Assembly: GCA_025765615.1 (NCBI GenBank) | Contig: JAIVFJ010000239.1 | Coordinates: 27,007 to 91,006, forward strand | Length of the DNA stretch: 64,000 nucleotides | Origin: Zopfochytrium polystomum | Taxonomy: Eukaryota; Chytridiomycota; Chytridiomycetes; Chytridiales; Chytridiaceae | Direction: 5' to 3' | Part shown: positions 45,035 to 59,473 of the stretch, in pieces | How the letters are laid out: each line of letters opens with the position of its first letter | Position numbering within the stretch: the first letter of the stretch is position 1 | Translations under genes and position numbers: made by a program | Notes under the pieces: generated by a model | Seen by the model: only the letters and a program-made list of their open reading frames with translations | Databases searched by the model: none | Told to the model about the DNA's origin: nothing

Positions 45035-48000
45035 TCTATTAATATTTATGTCAGCGCCGACCCCCATTAATTGTATTGCAAAACGAGAAGAGAACAGAGG
45101 ATCGCAATCATACGCCACACCTGCTTAAACTAGACAACCCTTCCACTTCGGTCCTTCGAGCGATAATCTCTACTCACAGTGTGTTGCGAATCAGCACGGA
45201 CAACTACACACCAGAGCGTGTTTTCCGTCGGTTCTTGACTGCCAACTAAGCTTGTCCAATTGACCTCCAAGTGAGGGCTTCGTCTCTTTGAATACTTCAT
45301 ATTCAAGTTTATCAAGCTCAATCATGGGCAGGAGTGACTGCCCGCCAAACAATAGTTGTGAACCATCTCAACTACGCAATCACATACTTTCACGTAATAC
45401 TGAATAGACTTGGACATTTTAAGAGATAGAAGTCAATTGGATCCATTTAAGGCACTGCAAAACAATTCTCTGGAACATACTGGACTTCAGCTGAAGAATA
45501 ACGGTCTGCCTCAACTTTCGAGATCTGGATAAAGAAGTGATCATTAAAGGCGCTGCGAGACTGAAAATGGAGTGTAACGACTGACAAGCGCAGCGTCGCT
45601 TTTGGAACTTGCTGGTGACCAGTGAAAGCTATTATATATTGCGACTACTCTGGGGGCAAGTAAGAGCGAATACCGCATTCGTTCATGTTTCACTCTTTCC
45701 AAGGGGATTGCGCCGATGCTACCCTCGTTACTGCTGTTGTTACACGGCGTAAAAGGTCCTGGCAGTCGCTCAGTGCCAACATTAATCTCACGGAAGCCAA
45801 TTTGAGCCAACCTTTGGACTGAAAGTCGATAACGAGGAAATTCCCAATCTTTGGTTAGCAAATATCATTTCCGTGCAAATGGTATGTTGGCGCTCCCGCG
45901 GGTCACACAGTAGTCGTTTCGGTGAATTTTTGAGTCCACAGCTCGGGGCCCCCAACGACTTTGATACCAGCTGCGTCAGCCACAGACTGAGTACTGGAAT
46001 ACCGCTTCAAAAGCAAATAAAAATAACGGGAATGCTTTACTCTAATAGCAACCTATTGAATAACGTGACGCCGTGTCACTTTGCTGGTGAAAAGAGAGTT
46101 CTAATCTACTGTGAATTTGCGTGGTAGTTCGGACCGGAATTCCACAAAGAGGGGAAGGAAGGCGTAGAGGGGAAGCTGGTGCGTTGCTGCTCGGAAGAAT
46201 CTCGCACGAAGACTGTCGCGCAACGAAGTGACTAAATGCCATACACGCACTTCTCGACCGCTTCCGCCCCAGCTCCCTGCAAATTACGCTTGGGTGTTGA
46301 TCTCATCTATCAATTACAATCACGCAGCAAGCTTCCCGACACTTGCGAAGCCTACCCTTGATGCCTTCCCCAACTATTGTAAACAAGGGAAGCAACTTGA
46401 GAATGCCGGCTATTGTAGCAACAAGCAATTTTACTGGTACTGAATGTTCATTTTTTCCCGATTATTTTTTCTTTCACTTTTCCTCCTTCATTCCGGTCGT
46501 TGCATGCCTTCTCATCTCTCCCGCCCTCGCCCTCCCCTCAAGGAACGGACCAATGCACAACAGGGAGGACGTCTCCCTGTCTCCCGTCTTCTGTCTCCCG
46601 ACCACCGCAGGGTGCAAGTCAAGTGGAGAGAAACGACAATCCTGACCTCTCAAAACAAGTGCTATGGCGGATGCTGCCGACCAGAGGTCGGCAGCGCTCC
46701 GACGCCTACAGAGAAAGCTCCGACGCTCCGACAGGATCTCCGACGCCGCCTTGGCAGCGTCAGAAGGGTTGTCGGAGTAGCCCCCGACCCAAATCCTCGC
46801 GTGTTCATTTGTTATTTGACCCCAACGATGGCAGAGCGCCCCCATCATGCGAAAACTTTTTTTAAGTCTGTCCAAAGCCTCCCAACTCGACAAACATTGC
46901 TTATACCTCAACTCCAAGTGTGTTTGGCGTGCCACCATAATCGTCGACGTTGCCGCCGATTACCGCCGCTGCGAAGCGATGCCATGATATGCTCACCATC
47001 TTGTGGCGCTGTACCATCGCGCGTCGCTCTCGTAGTTGTTGTTTTGGTCGTCTTCATGTTGGTCCACACTCTGCAGCTGCGCGTTGGGGGTTCCGGGCGC
47101 GACTGAGGACCTTTGTATAATGGGCGGGGGTTTGCTTTTGTGATTTGTGCAGACTCAAAATCGTTAAGTTCTCTGGTTGCTGCTGCCGGGGAAATTCTTC
47201 AAATTATTTGACGAGCTTGAGAAAACTGCCGCAGCTGTACACACGCGGCGCAACGCAACCACAGGCTGCAACGGCCACAACACTAACTGTTTCGTCCATG
47301 TGGTGGCCATCGATGTTGTTATCTTTGTCGCCGTTATCTTGTATCTGCAGCCGCCATCATGATCGCCGACGTTGTCCGTACTGAAGTCCCCGTCTCTGCA
47401 TCCAAGTTCCGTCCTCCTTTCGGGAATGTCGTCAGGATCGCTCGCCATCGTCAAACTCTGCCTTGCTGTCGTCAACGACGCGTCCCAGCCGCTCTCCTCC
47501 GGTGTGTTGGGAGCAAAACGGCAGCGGGTACCCACTCAAATCCGTTGCACCCCAGCACCTCCTCTCGGCTGCGCGACCGCCGGCATCGACTGGTTCGGCT
47601 TGCGGCCTACTCTGCCCGTTGGGTATGATCTTTATCGCGACAGGCTGCTTCTTCGGGTGGCCAGCGAAGACGATGTGATTGGAGCTATAGCCAAGGACGC
47701 AGTCGATGTGGAAGACGTCGATGTGCGCTGGGTGGTGTACGACAAAGAGGAAGGCAAAGCGGACGGCCCTCCGGGCCTCGAGTGTTGGATCGGTGAAGGT
47801 TGCGTGGACAACCGAGCGGAAGCGTTCTTTGTCGCAGGCGGGTGGTGGGCGGCGGGAGGGGAAAGGCAGCGGAGTGAAGAGAACAGGGTTGGAGCGGCTT
47901 TACTGAGCGCGAAGGGCCTGAACTTGGCTGCACAGCGTGATTTTTGGATCCCTTCAATTTGCTTGCTGTAAGCGACAAAACGAAAGAGCGAGTGTAACCA

Positions 48001-49693
48001 TCTGAAAGTGGAAAAACGAGGCAAACAGGGAAGGTTGGGTTAGCACCATGGACAAGCCGAATGTGTTCTTGTTCCTGTTCGTCTTTTTGCTTTTGACTAG
48101 TTATTCAAAGCCAACCAAACTCCGTCTCGCGTAAGCCTTAACTTCGTTGTTTGATTTGTGGACGGTGAGTTGACGGCCGGTTATAGACACACAGAATTAT
48201 TATGCGGAATTTATTGAAGGGCTTAAAATCAATTGCCCCTCTTCACTAGTTTGCTCCTTTTGCCCCTGGTGTTTAAGGGAGTTCTCTTGAGCCCCAAAAA
48301 CTCCTTATCGTCAATCACTTGTCAATTGATGTCGTAAGGCACTGGACGAAAAAATTACCGATCAAGCCTCAATCAGAAAGAACACCACACTAACCTGGTT
48401 AACGACCTCTAGTAGGTGGGCATTTTCCATCGCGGCAGCCACCCTCTCCTTGCTGCAAACAAATAATCTTACCTCGCGAAAGGATATGGGAGAACTTACT
48501 CATTAAGCTGCTTGTTAACTAAAGAAATAGACTTGAGTGACTAAAGGATTTCCAACGTGCTCACCTGCTTGCTCTGATTGGTGTGTTCCTTCTCGAACCT
48601 GAATGTCCACCTAACTCGCCAATGCCAAATGAGAGGGGTTTTTTCATTTCACATCGGAAAAAACGACTGCAAACCTTGAAACGGTCTGGCAGAGCTCGAA
48701 GAAGTCGCACACGGATGCACAGCCCGATTAAAGTTGCCATGGAGCAGTGAGGTATTGTTGGTGTGAACCGAACTTTTATGTACGAGTTTTTGGCATCGAC
48801 AGAGATATGCTCGAGTTGCGTAACATGGAGCTGTTCCAGTGAGAGCTGTTGCGCAGAAACCAAAGCCGTGGTTTAGTAACAATGTGAGCTGTAGAATGGC
48901 AGTACCGGGTGCTCTGGATCGTTTATTGTTCGTATAAGATCTAAAAACGAAAAGGAGCACATAGTTGAATGCTTGCTTCATCAGAGAAGTTCATCGCACC
49001 GAAAATTTCCTCTGCATCTACTACGTCTTCCACAGAGTCGTCCATGTCCGCTTCAGTCGATCTCACTGATCGGCTTTGGTCCACATCGTACACCTGCGGG
49101 TTCTCGTTTTCGGCTGCACCCATCTGTTCGATTGGTAGTGATCTTGACAAGGCCGAAAACACCTTTCAACAATCAGATGGTTTGCACAATCGGATCTCGT
49201 GATCTGTGCCCCAAAGCGTGAAGCCACAGCAGTATTAGCAGGGGGTTTGCAGGACTCGGAGGTGCGGCCCGGGTAAGCGGGGGAGGAGGAGTGAGTGGAC
49301 AAGGTGGATGACGCCGCTACGGCGACGACCGGTGGCGAGGGCCTTCGTTCCCCTGCCAGCCAGCACAAACAAAAGTGTCCGACCAAACAGACAGACAGAC
49401 TCCACGGGGACCAACGCGCCTTGTCACTTGCATCAATTGGTAATTGGCTTTCTTTTCTCTGTGCCATCCGCCATCTCCTCCTCCCCACTTGCCACCTGGA
49501 AACGCCTGGCCCCTTGCCGCAGTCGCAGTCGCACCTGCCCCCGTTCGAGCACGCACCAGCCGCACCTGTCCACGACCCCCCATCCCAGATCCACTCACGC
49601 ATCGTCGTTAGGTCGCCGCTTGCCCATTCAATTCTGCAGTCGCACTCAAGAGGGCTTGCCAAGCAAGAGTTCTCGCTTGCGAGCCCGTCAGAC
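45035..49693. other. Gene-poor region with unresolved coding hints
   Basis: No gene could be assembled in 4.6 kb. Hints only: a plus-strand exon-like stretch near 46853-46950 (SAPIMRKLFLSLSKASQLD), two hydrophobic segments near 47025-47080 and 47288-47350, a 200-codon plus frame at 47372-47971, and a 73-codon acidic minus frame at 48941-49162. They may belong to one or two small membrane-protein genes, but starts, stops and splice sites did not agree. Confidence 0.3.
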
Positions 49694-52034
49694 ATGTTCA
49701 TCCTCAAATCGCTCGGGTCCATGGTGTGGGGGCAGAAGGCGGAAGGCCAGAGCCTCGTCCAAATCCCCTCTGGGCAACTCTGGCGCGTCAATTCCCCCAA
49801 CTCCAAAGTAGCGAAAGAGCTTCTCTTCAAGGACTCCACACTCACCATCGCTCGAACCAACGTCCCCCGAAACTATCACCCTCATCGTGAGGCGGGTGTT
49901 TGAAGAGGGCGAAGAAGAGAACGAGGGCGAGCTGGAAGACGACGAAGAGCTTATTTTCCTGATAGATGAAGTGCTCAACTTCCGCCGAACCTCTGTCGGC
50001 TTCAAAAAGCACACCTTCTTTTGGATGAACCCAACCGACGACTCCAAATCTACCGCTTACGAGTTTGTAGCGGCGCCCTCTACAACCGAGTCCACAGTGT
50101 CGGCGGTCGAGATTGTTATCTACAACTGCATGTTTGAGCGTCGATCTGGAAAAGACCACACGGATGTCACCGACGAGGAGCTTGATGCTTATGTCAAGTT
50201 CGTCAAGGCATCCTCGTCTGCGGCCTCGGCAAAGTTGCTCGGTGCGGCCAAGCCTTCTGCCCCAGCGGCGGAGCCCACAACATCCCGCGTCGGTCCAGGA
50301 GGCTCACCTTTGCCTCGGAAAACTCAGGCGCAGCCTCGTGAGGAAGACTTGCACACCCCCGGCTCGGTCTTCAATGTCCACAGCGTCAGCGCTGCAGACG
50401 CCCATGGCTGTAACACCAGACGTGCATGCGCCGGATCCTGTCACTCCGCCGTCGAAGAAAGGCAAGGATCCGGTCCAAAATAGTGCCAGCCCTGCATTAC
50501 CGACCATCGGACTTCCGAAGGGTGAGGAAATTTTGAGGTGCACTGCGGAACTGTACTTGTATGACGGTCGGGTTAGCGAGGTGAGCCAGCGCCTTTCAAT
50601 GTACTTTCTATTTGCGACAAACTAAAAAAAATGTCTGCTTCACAGTTCTTACGATTGAAAGAGGTCGTCGAAGCAGCCATCATCAAGAGTGCTCCGTATG
50701 AGTTCTTTCTTGTAGTTTCGGAGGCTGGACGCCCTTACATTTGTCAGCCTATTGATAGCCACATGAACGCGCAGTTCAACCAGGAGCAGCATGCATTCCT
50801 TTGGCTCTGGAGAGAGGACGGTTCAGACCTCTGCTATCCTTGGTCCCTCAAATTTTCTGATGCAGAGGACGAAGAGGAATTCAGATCGACTTTTGGAGCT
50901 TGCATGTACGAAACCTCGAACCAATCACCATTCGATAAAGTGGACAAGAAGGACAAAGACTATGTTCTGAGCGCCTTCGACGACGACGTTGAAATGAAAG
51001 ACATTGTCGACAGTGAAGATGAGGAGGAAGAAACAGAGGAGGAGGAGGAGCTGCCGGCGGTGCGAAGCCCTATGGTTCAGTCCCCCGCACCGGGCGACAA
51101 AACGGCCAAAATTTCTCAACTCGCTTTGGGGCACCGAGACAGGTCGTTCTTTGTTCGCGGAAACTCGATTGGCGTCCTCAGACACAATGAGAATAACGAT
51201 CTCGAGTACTCAACTGTCATCAACAATGTCAGCTCCCCAAGCAAAGGCGCCTTCACCCCAAAAAAAGCCCTGCTGTACGACGGCGATACGTCGATGCTGA
51301 TGATGAAGCCGGACGACGCCCACAATGTGTTCCGAATGGACCTCAATGTCGGGAAGGTGGTTGAAGAATGGAACATACACCCCGAGAAAAAGGTTCACGA
51401 TATAATTGGCGGTGTGAAAAACTCGTCTGAGTCATCCAATCTTATCGGGATAAACAATAATGCTATTTTCAGGATCGACCCTCGATTGTCGGGTCAAAAG
51501 TGGGTTGACTCGGATAGTAACGAATACGCAACAAAAACCATGCTTAGCTGCGCAGCTACAAACGCCAAGGGCGAAGTTGCGGTAGCCTCGGAAAAAGGCG
51601 ACATTCGGCTGTACAACAAGATCAATATTCGCGCAAAGACTCACCTCCCCGGTCTGGGCGATCCCATCATTGGCATCGACACCACCGACGACGGGAAATG
51701 GATCGTCGCAACGTGCAAAACGTACCTGCTTCTCGTAAACACAGAGGCCAACGACAAGACCGGCAAGACCATCTCCGGCTTTACAAAATCCCTTGGAGAC
51801 TCGAAGCCAGCTCCCAAGCGACTGCAACTGAAGCCGCAACACTCTGCATTCATTGGCGGCGCGATTTCGTTCACGCCTGCACGCTTCAACACTGGGGCCG
51901 ACGATGTAACGTCCATCGTAACTTCCACTGGCAACTTTGTTGTTACTTGGAACTTCAAAGACGGAAAGGTGTCCGACTACGGTACGTGACATGAATGCTT
52001 GTCGCTTACAAACCCAGCCGTTGAACACGAATCT

Positions 52035-52076
<42 letters not shown>

Positions 52077-52251
52077 AACAGTCATGAAACAGTACGATAA
52101 AACCGTTGTGGCTGACGACTTTATGTTTGGGCAAGACAACAACATTGTTGTCGCGCTGCCCGATGACATTTACCGAGTGTCAAAGAGCAAGCTTTTGACA
52201 CCCGCCAAGATGATGAAAAGCCGGAACTCGATTGTGAACTCATCGTTCTGA
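49694..52251 (+). CDS. VID27: VID27 family protein
   Basis: VID27 is a conserved fungal and plant protein linked in yeast to vacuolar import and degradation of gluconeogenic enzymes; its molecular role is unclear. It starts MFILKSLGSMVWG with KVAKELLFKDSTLTI, then RRVFEEGEEE, HTFFWMNPTD, and CTAELYLYDGRVSE spliced to FLRLKEVVEAAI. An acidic region (EDEEEETEEEEE) precedes a C-terminal propeller-like half: LALGHRDRSFFVRGN, IGINNNAIFRIDPR, GEVAVASEKGDIRLY and LKPQHSAFIGGAISFTPARF. The last exon (VMKQYDKTVVADDFMFGQD ... IVVALPDDIYRV) follows an intron with a CA repeat. Two single-base frame breaks without introns (near 49858 and 50372) interrupt this otherwise normal gene, so assembly errors are possible. 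AATAAA lies at 52325. Confidence 0.88.
52038..52077. repeat. (CA)n microsatellite in the last VID27 intron
   Basis: CA dinucleotides directly before the 3' splice site (ccaacag). Confidence 0.85.
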
Positions 52252-52505
52252 GTTGACATTGGTTCTTTTTCTGTTGTTATTGTTGTTGTTTGCTTCTGTT
52301 GGGAGGAGGTGGAACGACAGGTTCAATAAATAAATGAGTATTTACTGAAGAAACCATGGGGCGCGGTTGAGTACTGGGTCGTCCTGTTTCCTGGGGGCAT
52401 TGCGGGAGGGTCCTGCGCCGATTACTTCGAGATTGGGTAAACACTGCGCTCAACGTCCTCTGTGTTTGTGGAAAAAAGGGTGGCGACTATTCTTCGAAAT
52501 CCCCC

Positions 52506-54715
52506 ATGCACCCACGTCCGCGGCTCGCAGTACGCGGGACGACACTCCCCAGCCATGCCAGCCATGATTTCCGTAGCATCCGCTGCGCGCTCCGCCCGCC
52601 CACAGTCATCTCTTCGTCCGCCTGGGCCGCCCGCACCCCGCCGTCGTGTCGCGCTGGACTTGCGATGCAAAGGATCCGACCCTCATCCTCCGGCAGCCCG
52701 GCGGCACCAGCGAGCGTGGCCGCCCACTCCTCGCCGACCGCTGCGCCGCCATCAACCAGCTTCCCTCCGCGCACCGCGTTCATCACGATCCGGCCCCCGG
52801 GACATCCACCAATCCTGAACCCGCGCAGCGCGCTTTACCACCACCGCCTCCAGCTTCGATGGCACGGCGCCCACAACCACGACTCGCACGATCACGACCA
52901 CCACCACGAGCCCCACGGCCTCATCGACCGCAGCTCCACCGCCGGGACGCGGATCACTCTCCTCGGCCTCGGCTCCAACGTTGCGTTGACCGTCGCAAAG
53001 GGCGCCGGCGGCATCGTGTGGAACTCGGCGAGCCTGCTGGCCGACGCAGTCCACTCGCTGTCGGACCTCGTGAGTGACTTTATCACGCTGCTCACGTACC
53101 GCAAGGCGCGGTCGGGAAGAGACGAGGCGTTTCCGTATGGCTACGGGAAGTGGGAGGCGGTGGGTTCGGTCACGATCAGCGGGTTGCTGCTGTCGGCTGG
53201 GCTCGGGTAAGAAAAAAAAATGAGAGCTTTTTTGCGGCCCTAAGAACTCCTCAACTCCAGAACCGCGTACCACTCTTTTGAAATCCTGCGCGGCCTCCTG
53301 CAATCCCCAGCCGCCGCCAAAGCGGTAGACGCGGCCTCGGCCTCGGCCGCCGCCGCCGCCCACTCGCACCTCGCCTTCCTCGGCGACCTGTCGCACTACT
53401 CTCTCGACAACCCGCGCGTCGCCCTGTTCGCCGTTGGCCTCGCCGCCGCCTCCGTCCTCGTCAAGGAGCTGCTCTTCTGGGCCACCATGGCCGTCGCAAA
53501 GCGCACCCACTCGGACGTCCTCATCGCAAACGCCTGGCACCATCGCGCCGACTCAGCGTCGGGCCTCGTCGCGCTCGCGGGCGTCGGCGGCGCGTACTTT
53601 GGCGTGCCCGCGCTGGACCCCATCGGCGGGCTTTTGGTGTCTGGGCTGATCGTCCAGGCGAGCGTGTCCATGATTTTGCCGGCGCTGAGGGACCTGGTCG
53701 ACTCGGCGCCCAAGGGGCTCGCGGAGCGTGTCGACAAGGTGCTCGCGGAGCAGTTGGTACGGAAATGAGTTGTCGGGTTAATTACTCGATCCTTTTTCTC
53801 ACTGCTGTGAACTCCGGTTTTTCAAAGGCTAACGACAGTAACATTGTGGGGTTCCATTCCATTCGGACAAGAAAAATGGGACCGGACCTCCTGGTGGATC
53901 TGCAGCTGCAGGTGAACCCTCGAATTAGCGTGTCCATGTCCCATCAGGTGAGAATTTTTGGTACTGTTGTTCATCGATGGGAGCCCACTGCTAGTCCAAA
54001 CCGTTTGAAGACCCGTCAGATGCTTTTGTCCAAATATCGCACCTCATCCTCTCCTCTTCCACACTCAATTTTACTCTAGATCACCGAAAATGTACGCCAC
54101 GCATTGTACGAGAAAATCCCTGGCCTCGTGGAGGCGCTGATCCACGTGGACGTGGAAGAGGTAAAATGGTCGTGCATTGGACAACAAGCATGCTTGCAGG
54201 ACGACTTGCTCACCAACGCACTCAGCACGACCACGCTGAACAACCTCGACCGACGACCGTCCCCACCAGCGACGTTGAGCGCGACATTGCCAGGGCAGCG
54301 ATGGAGGGAATGGAGGGCAAAGTGAAGCGGATCTCGCACCTGAAAGTTCACTACCTCAAGGTCCGTTTTTTTTTTGCTTGTGTTGTTCGTATTTGTTTTC
54401 TGATAGGGGAACTCATCACAACAGGGCGGTATGGAGGTCGAATCCGAGATCCTTCTCTCGAAAGAAGACATTTCCTTGAGGCACGCTTTTGATATTGCGG
54501 ACGAAGGTACAGGCGATCCATGTCCCATTCAATGTGTGCATTCCTCGCGCTGACAAACTCGCAAAAAAATCAAAAAATGTATCCTAGTTCAAGAGAGAAT
54601 CCTGCGGTATCCAGGCGTGATTGCCGCGGACGTACACTTGGAAACCAGCGAGCACGACGTGGACGGGTCGGAGGCGAGAAAATGGCGGCGGTCCGTTGTT
54701 ACACTTCGACGGTGA
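52506..54715 (+). CDS. Cation diffusion facilitator, mitochondrial MMT type
   Basis: A metal/proton exchanger of the CDF family. The long Arg/Ser/Pro-rich N-terminus resembles a mitochondrial presequence. A His-rich patch (HDSHDHDHHHEPH) follows, then ITLLGLGSNVALTVAKG, SASLLADAVHSLSDLVSDF (membrane helix 2 with the metal-site HxxxD), a second half with DVLIANAWHHRADSASGLV (helix 5 HxxxD) and GGLLVSGLIVQASVSM. The C-terminal domain reads VGFHSIRTRKMGPDLLVDL, HALYEKIPGLVEALIHVDV and KVKRISHLKVHYLK, ending VVTLRR. The yeast relatives Mmt1/2 move iron in mitochondria; that substrate is inferred. Six introns are seen. One frame disagreement of -1 lies near 54250. Ala runs occur in the middle. Confidence 0.86.
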
Positions 54716-56078
<1,363 letters not shown>

Positions 56079-56951
56079 TCATAACCCCCTCCTCGCAGCA
56101 GCCGCAGCCTCCCTCAACGCCCTAAAGTTGCTCTCCCCCGTCGCCTCCGCCAAGCTCCTAAACACCGCGCCATCGCCGCGCGGCTTGTTCAGCAGCACGT
56201 CCGGCGAGTCAAACTCGACAATGTCACCGCCGTCCAGCACCAGGACGCGGTCGAAGCCGACGATCGTGTTGAGCCGGTGGGCGATGGAGACGACGGTGGC
56301 GGAGGAAAAGTGAGCGCGCAGCGACTGCTGGATGAGCTGGTCGGCGGCCGCGTCGACAGAGGCGGTGGCTTCGTCGAGGAAGAGGAGTTTCGATTTATCG
56401 AGGCTTTTGGGGTTATTTTTTTTTTATTTTTTATTTTTTTTATTTTTTTTATTTTTTTTATTTTTTTTTTTTGGTTTGAGCGATGGCGGACGCCTTGTTA
56501 GTCGGTAAGGTGGGGAGAGTGACGAAGGGGACCGCTTTTTGCAAAAAGAAATGCTACGTACATTGGCGCGGCCGAGGCACACCATGCCGCTGACCAACCG
56601 ACAGGTCGTCCCGCCTTCCGCAACGGGGCTGTCGAGTTTTTCACGGAGTTCGGCAACGTGCTCCTTCATTCCGATCATCTCCAGCACGTCCCAGACCTCC
56701 GCGTCCGAGTGCTTCGCCTCGACGTCCAGGTTGGACCGCATCGTGCCGCTGAACAGCGTGGGCTCCTGCGTGATGATTTGCAGCCGGGAGCGGAGCGACG
56801 ACAGGCCCATTTCGAGTATGTTTACGCCGTCGATGCGGAATGTGCCGGCGGTCGGTTCCACGAGGCGGAATATCACGGTCAGGAATGTGGATTTGCTGGA
56901 CCCGGTTCGCCCGACGACCCCAATCAGGTTTCGATGGTTATGACGAAGCAC
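56079..56951 (-). pseudogene. Relic of an ABCC-type ABC transporter, second nucleotide-binding domain only
   Basis: The order LIGVVGRTGSSKST, LVEPTAGTFRIDGV, SLRSRLQIITQEPTLFSG, TMRSNLDVEAKHSDAEVW and LREKLDSPVAEGG, then after a T-rich interruption KLLFLDEATASVD, VVSIAHRLNTIVGFDRVLVL and VEFDSP, is the NBD2 of ABCC exporters. Defects: Walker A has Ser for Gly (GRTGSSKS). The signature LSVGQ is replaced by CRLVSG through a one-base and a two-base deletion that cancel out. No in-phase splice joins the two halves. Both membrane domains and NBD1 are absent. The interruption (56410-56480, plus strand) is a TTTTATTTT-type run. The gene must once have extended to higher coordinates. Confidence 0.85.
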
Positions 56952-57028
56952 GCAAAAGCGATAAAGTATTTGAAGGAATTACCTTTTCGTGGTCCTCCCT
57001 CACCCACATGTCCACCCACACCCACACC

Positions 57029-57063
<35 letters not shown>

Positions 57064-57621
57064 TCACTGACACGCACACACTCGCTCTGGATCTTCTTCC
57101 GTGCTTTGCTGTCCTCTTCGACTATCTCCTGCTTCTTCTCCTGCGCCTTCTTTTTGCAATATTCGGCACTGGAAAGTTGGGGTGGTGTGAGGAGGACAGA
57201 GACAACAAGTATTTGTCAGGGGTTTCCGGTTTGCCCGACAGGGCGTCGGCGGGCTGGGAAAGCAGCCGAAACGACGACTCTCAGGAAGAAGAAGAGGATA
57301 AAACAACAGTATGAATAAACAGTGCGAAAAGAATTCCTCCTTCAACTTCGGTTTTACCCCTAGCGACCAGTGGGCAGGAGTTTATGTATACACAAGTATT
57401 GCCTTGTTGCAAAGCGTTTTGATGAAGCGGCAGTGGGGCGCATGATCTGTATTATTGGTCATCTTCTTGTGGACGGCAGACAGACATTTTGCTTTGGTTC
57501 TTTTCTTTATTTTTCTTCTTTCCCTCCTCCCCTTTTGCCCTTTCTGGTGAAAAAAGATTTGTCCAGCTTTCCCTTTCCCGTGCCCCCCAGATGCAGGTCC
57601 ACCGCCGGCAAACAAACGATT
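56952..57621. other. CA repeat and an orphan coiled-coil exon
   Basis: A CA repeat lies at 57030-57062. On the minus strand 57080-57270 reads QPADALSGKPETPDKY, then after a GT-AG intron FAEYCKKKAQEKKQEIVEE and more Lys/Glu. This looks like coding sequence of an unknown small protein, but it has no start or end. Confidence 0.3.
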
Positions 57622-59473
57622 TCAATAATCATCTGAAAGAAGCACGTTTGGAGGAACCGTTCCGTCAAAGGTTTCGTCGCGTCGAGCCCCTGTCGCACCG
57701 TTTTTGAACACGGCAGACTCGCTGGCGCGGAGCATGTCAAGGCTCGACGGGTAGACCATCCTCTTCAGAATCTCCGCTTCTTTGGGGTCACTGGCTCGCT
57801 GGACGGGATTGGGCGGCCCTCGGAGCAATTTCTTCAAGTGCTGAAATATGTCATTGGAAAGTCCTGGTGCGTTCTTGGGAGATGCGGTGGCGGGGATAAT
57901 GCACGAATAAAGGTCCTGGCTAAATCCCAACACCGCAATTGACAACTGGCGAAAGCGTCGCAAAACCTCGGTGATTGAAATGTCGTTGGCCAACTTGGAA
58001 TTGTCAGTGGAAGGGTCTCGCTTTCGTTTGCCCACGCGCTTCCCTGCGAGTTCCTCCTGGCGCTGCTGTTCAGCGATTTCTTCGCAAAGCGTTTTGCGCA
58101 AATTACTGTAAATCTCCGAATGTGGGCCATCCTTTGGAACAACAAAGTTGAATAAGGTAGATGATGGCGGCAATTTCGCTTTCAAGTTTGGAAGATCCAG
58201 CGTGGGCTCCAAAATCTCAACTTTTGCTGTCTTGCCACCGAAACTCAAAAATAGGGACAAATACATATGGCGAGGGACTGTGTCTAGATCGCAGCTGAGT
58301 GCAGAGTTGCCCGCTGTGGCAGAGTGTGGGAAATTCTTGTCCTTGGCGCGATCTGCATAATTCTTGACTTGCACAAGTACGTATGTCATGTTGTCTGCAT
58401 GAATAACATACTCGTTGTTGCGATCAGGCATTAAAACAGGAATGATCAAGTCGACTCCAACCGTGGCGACTCCGCACCAAACGGCAGCACCGCGGGCAAA
58501 CAGCAAAGCCAGCACAGCCATGTCTGTCACACTGTCAAAAAGCCGGACAAAGTGGGTGAATGACACCTTTCCAACAGCCATCGGATCAGGAAGGTTTGCA
58601 TAGTTGCTCCTCGCCTTGCTTTCTCTGCAAAGGTCACCGGCAGCACTCGCTTGTAAGGTGGACTCAAGAAATTCTTTGAGGCCAATGAGGCCATAATAGT
58701 CAATGTGCGGGCAAACAATTTGTGGGTTTCGAGTCTTTTCCAGAATGGACTTTGTTTTCTTCAAGAAAGTCAGTCCGTAAAAAGAAACAAAGCAAGGCTC
58801 AAATACTGACATTACTCAAATTTTTAGACGACTTCCACACTGCTGTATCACGCCCTAGAATGAGTAGGAGCTGGGCCACAATCTCTCCACCGTGACCAAC
58901 ATCAACAGCAGATCTTGATGATAAGTAAGAAAACAATTTCAAGATCTCCAGACGGTTCTCAGCATTGTGCATCCACAGTGCAGCAGCATCTGCAAGGATT
59001 GGCTCTGATGGCATTCCTGCAACAATGTGATCCCGTTCCTCTGAAATGGACATACACCACCACATATTTGAAGCTATCAGCTCAGAGGAAAGTTCTGACT
59101 GATAGACAAGATAGGGGACTCGTGCTCGAATGAAGCTTGCAGCCATGGTTGCTGTGATTTTTGGAGTTGAATCAAAACTAACTTTTCCTCCTCCAGCAAG
59201 TTTCGACACTGCAAGTTCACGGACTTTCTGAATCGGAAAACTTGCATCCATTAAAGCTCTCCATAGAATACGACCATGAGACAGGTATTGTTTTGGGGAA
59301 AACGCATCAGTGTCTTTCAAGCCATACGAACTTAATAATCCAATGTCCACACTACCAAAGAGGAACAGAGGTCTGAAGTTCCTCTTTTGGTCTTCCCCAG
59401 CAACTGAAAGTCTTTCAGCAGCATCAACCCTGTTCACTGGTGCAACTTCAGGCATTCGAGCTTTTGTGTCCAT
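57622..59473 (-). pseudogene. P-loop NTPase-nuclease gene of the Crinkler/RHS kind (copy B), cut by the Ty3 LTR
   Basis: The frame opens at 59473 with MDTKARMPEVAP. This corresponds to the middle of copy A (VMDTTSRLSDLAP), so the Walker A and B part is missing. It continues FLFGSVDIGLLSSYG, LAVSKLAGGG, AASFIRARVPYLVYQ, ELIASNMWW, DHIVAGMPSEPILADAA and VDVGHGGEIVAQLLLI. After a +1 frame change near 58808 come FLKKTKSILEK, SFTHFVRLFDSV and LFARGAAVWCGVATVGVDLI, then TYVLVQVKNYADR. The Asp...Gln-x-Lys pair fits a PD-(D/E)xK-like nuclease. A Lys-rich patch (KRVGKRKRD) follows. Such NTPase-nuclease proteins act as effectors or genome-conflict factors elsewhere; the role here is unknown. The missing 5' part should lie beyond the retrotransposon, outside the window. 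Confidence 0.72.

Noticed and set aside
46444..47971. A PEX11- or GET-like membrane protein between 46.4 and 48.0 kb
   Set aside because: Hydrophobic segments and one exon-like piece are present, but motifs of neither family appear and no set of splice phases gave a continuous protein.
49063..49860. Minus-strand frame of 265 codons upstream of and overlapping VID27
   Set aside because: It overlaps the conserved VID27 start on the other strand and has an erratic, Cys/Trp-rich composition typical of a shadow.
57380..57620. Thymine/pyrimidine-rich segment as a terminator or regulatory element
   Set aside because: Nothing but composition supports it. It is simply the 3' flank of NTPase copy B.
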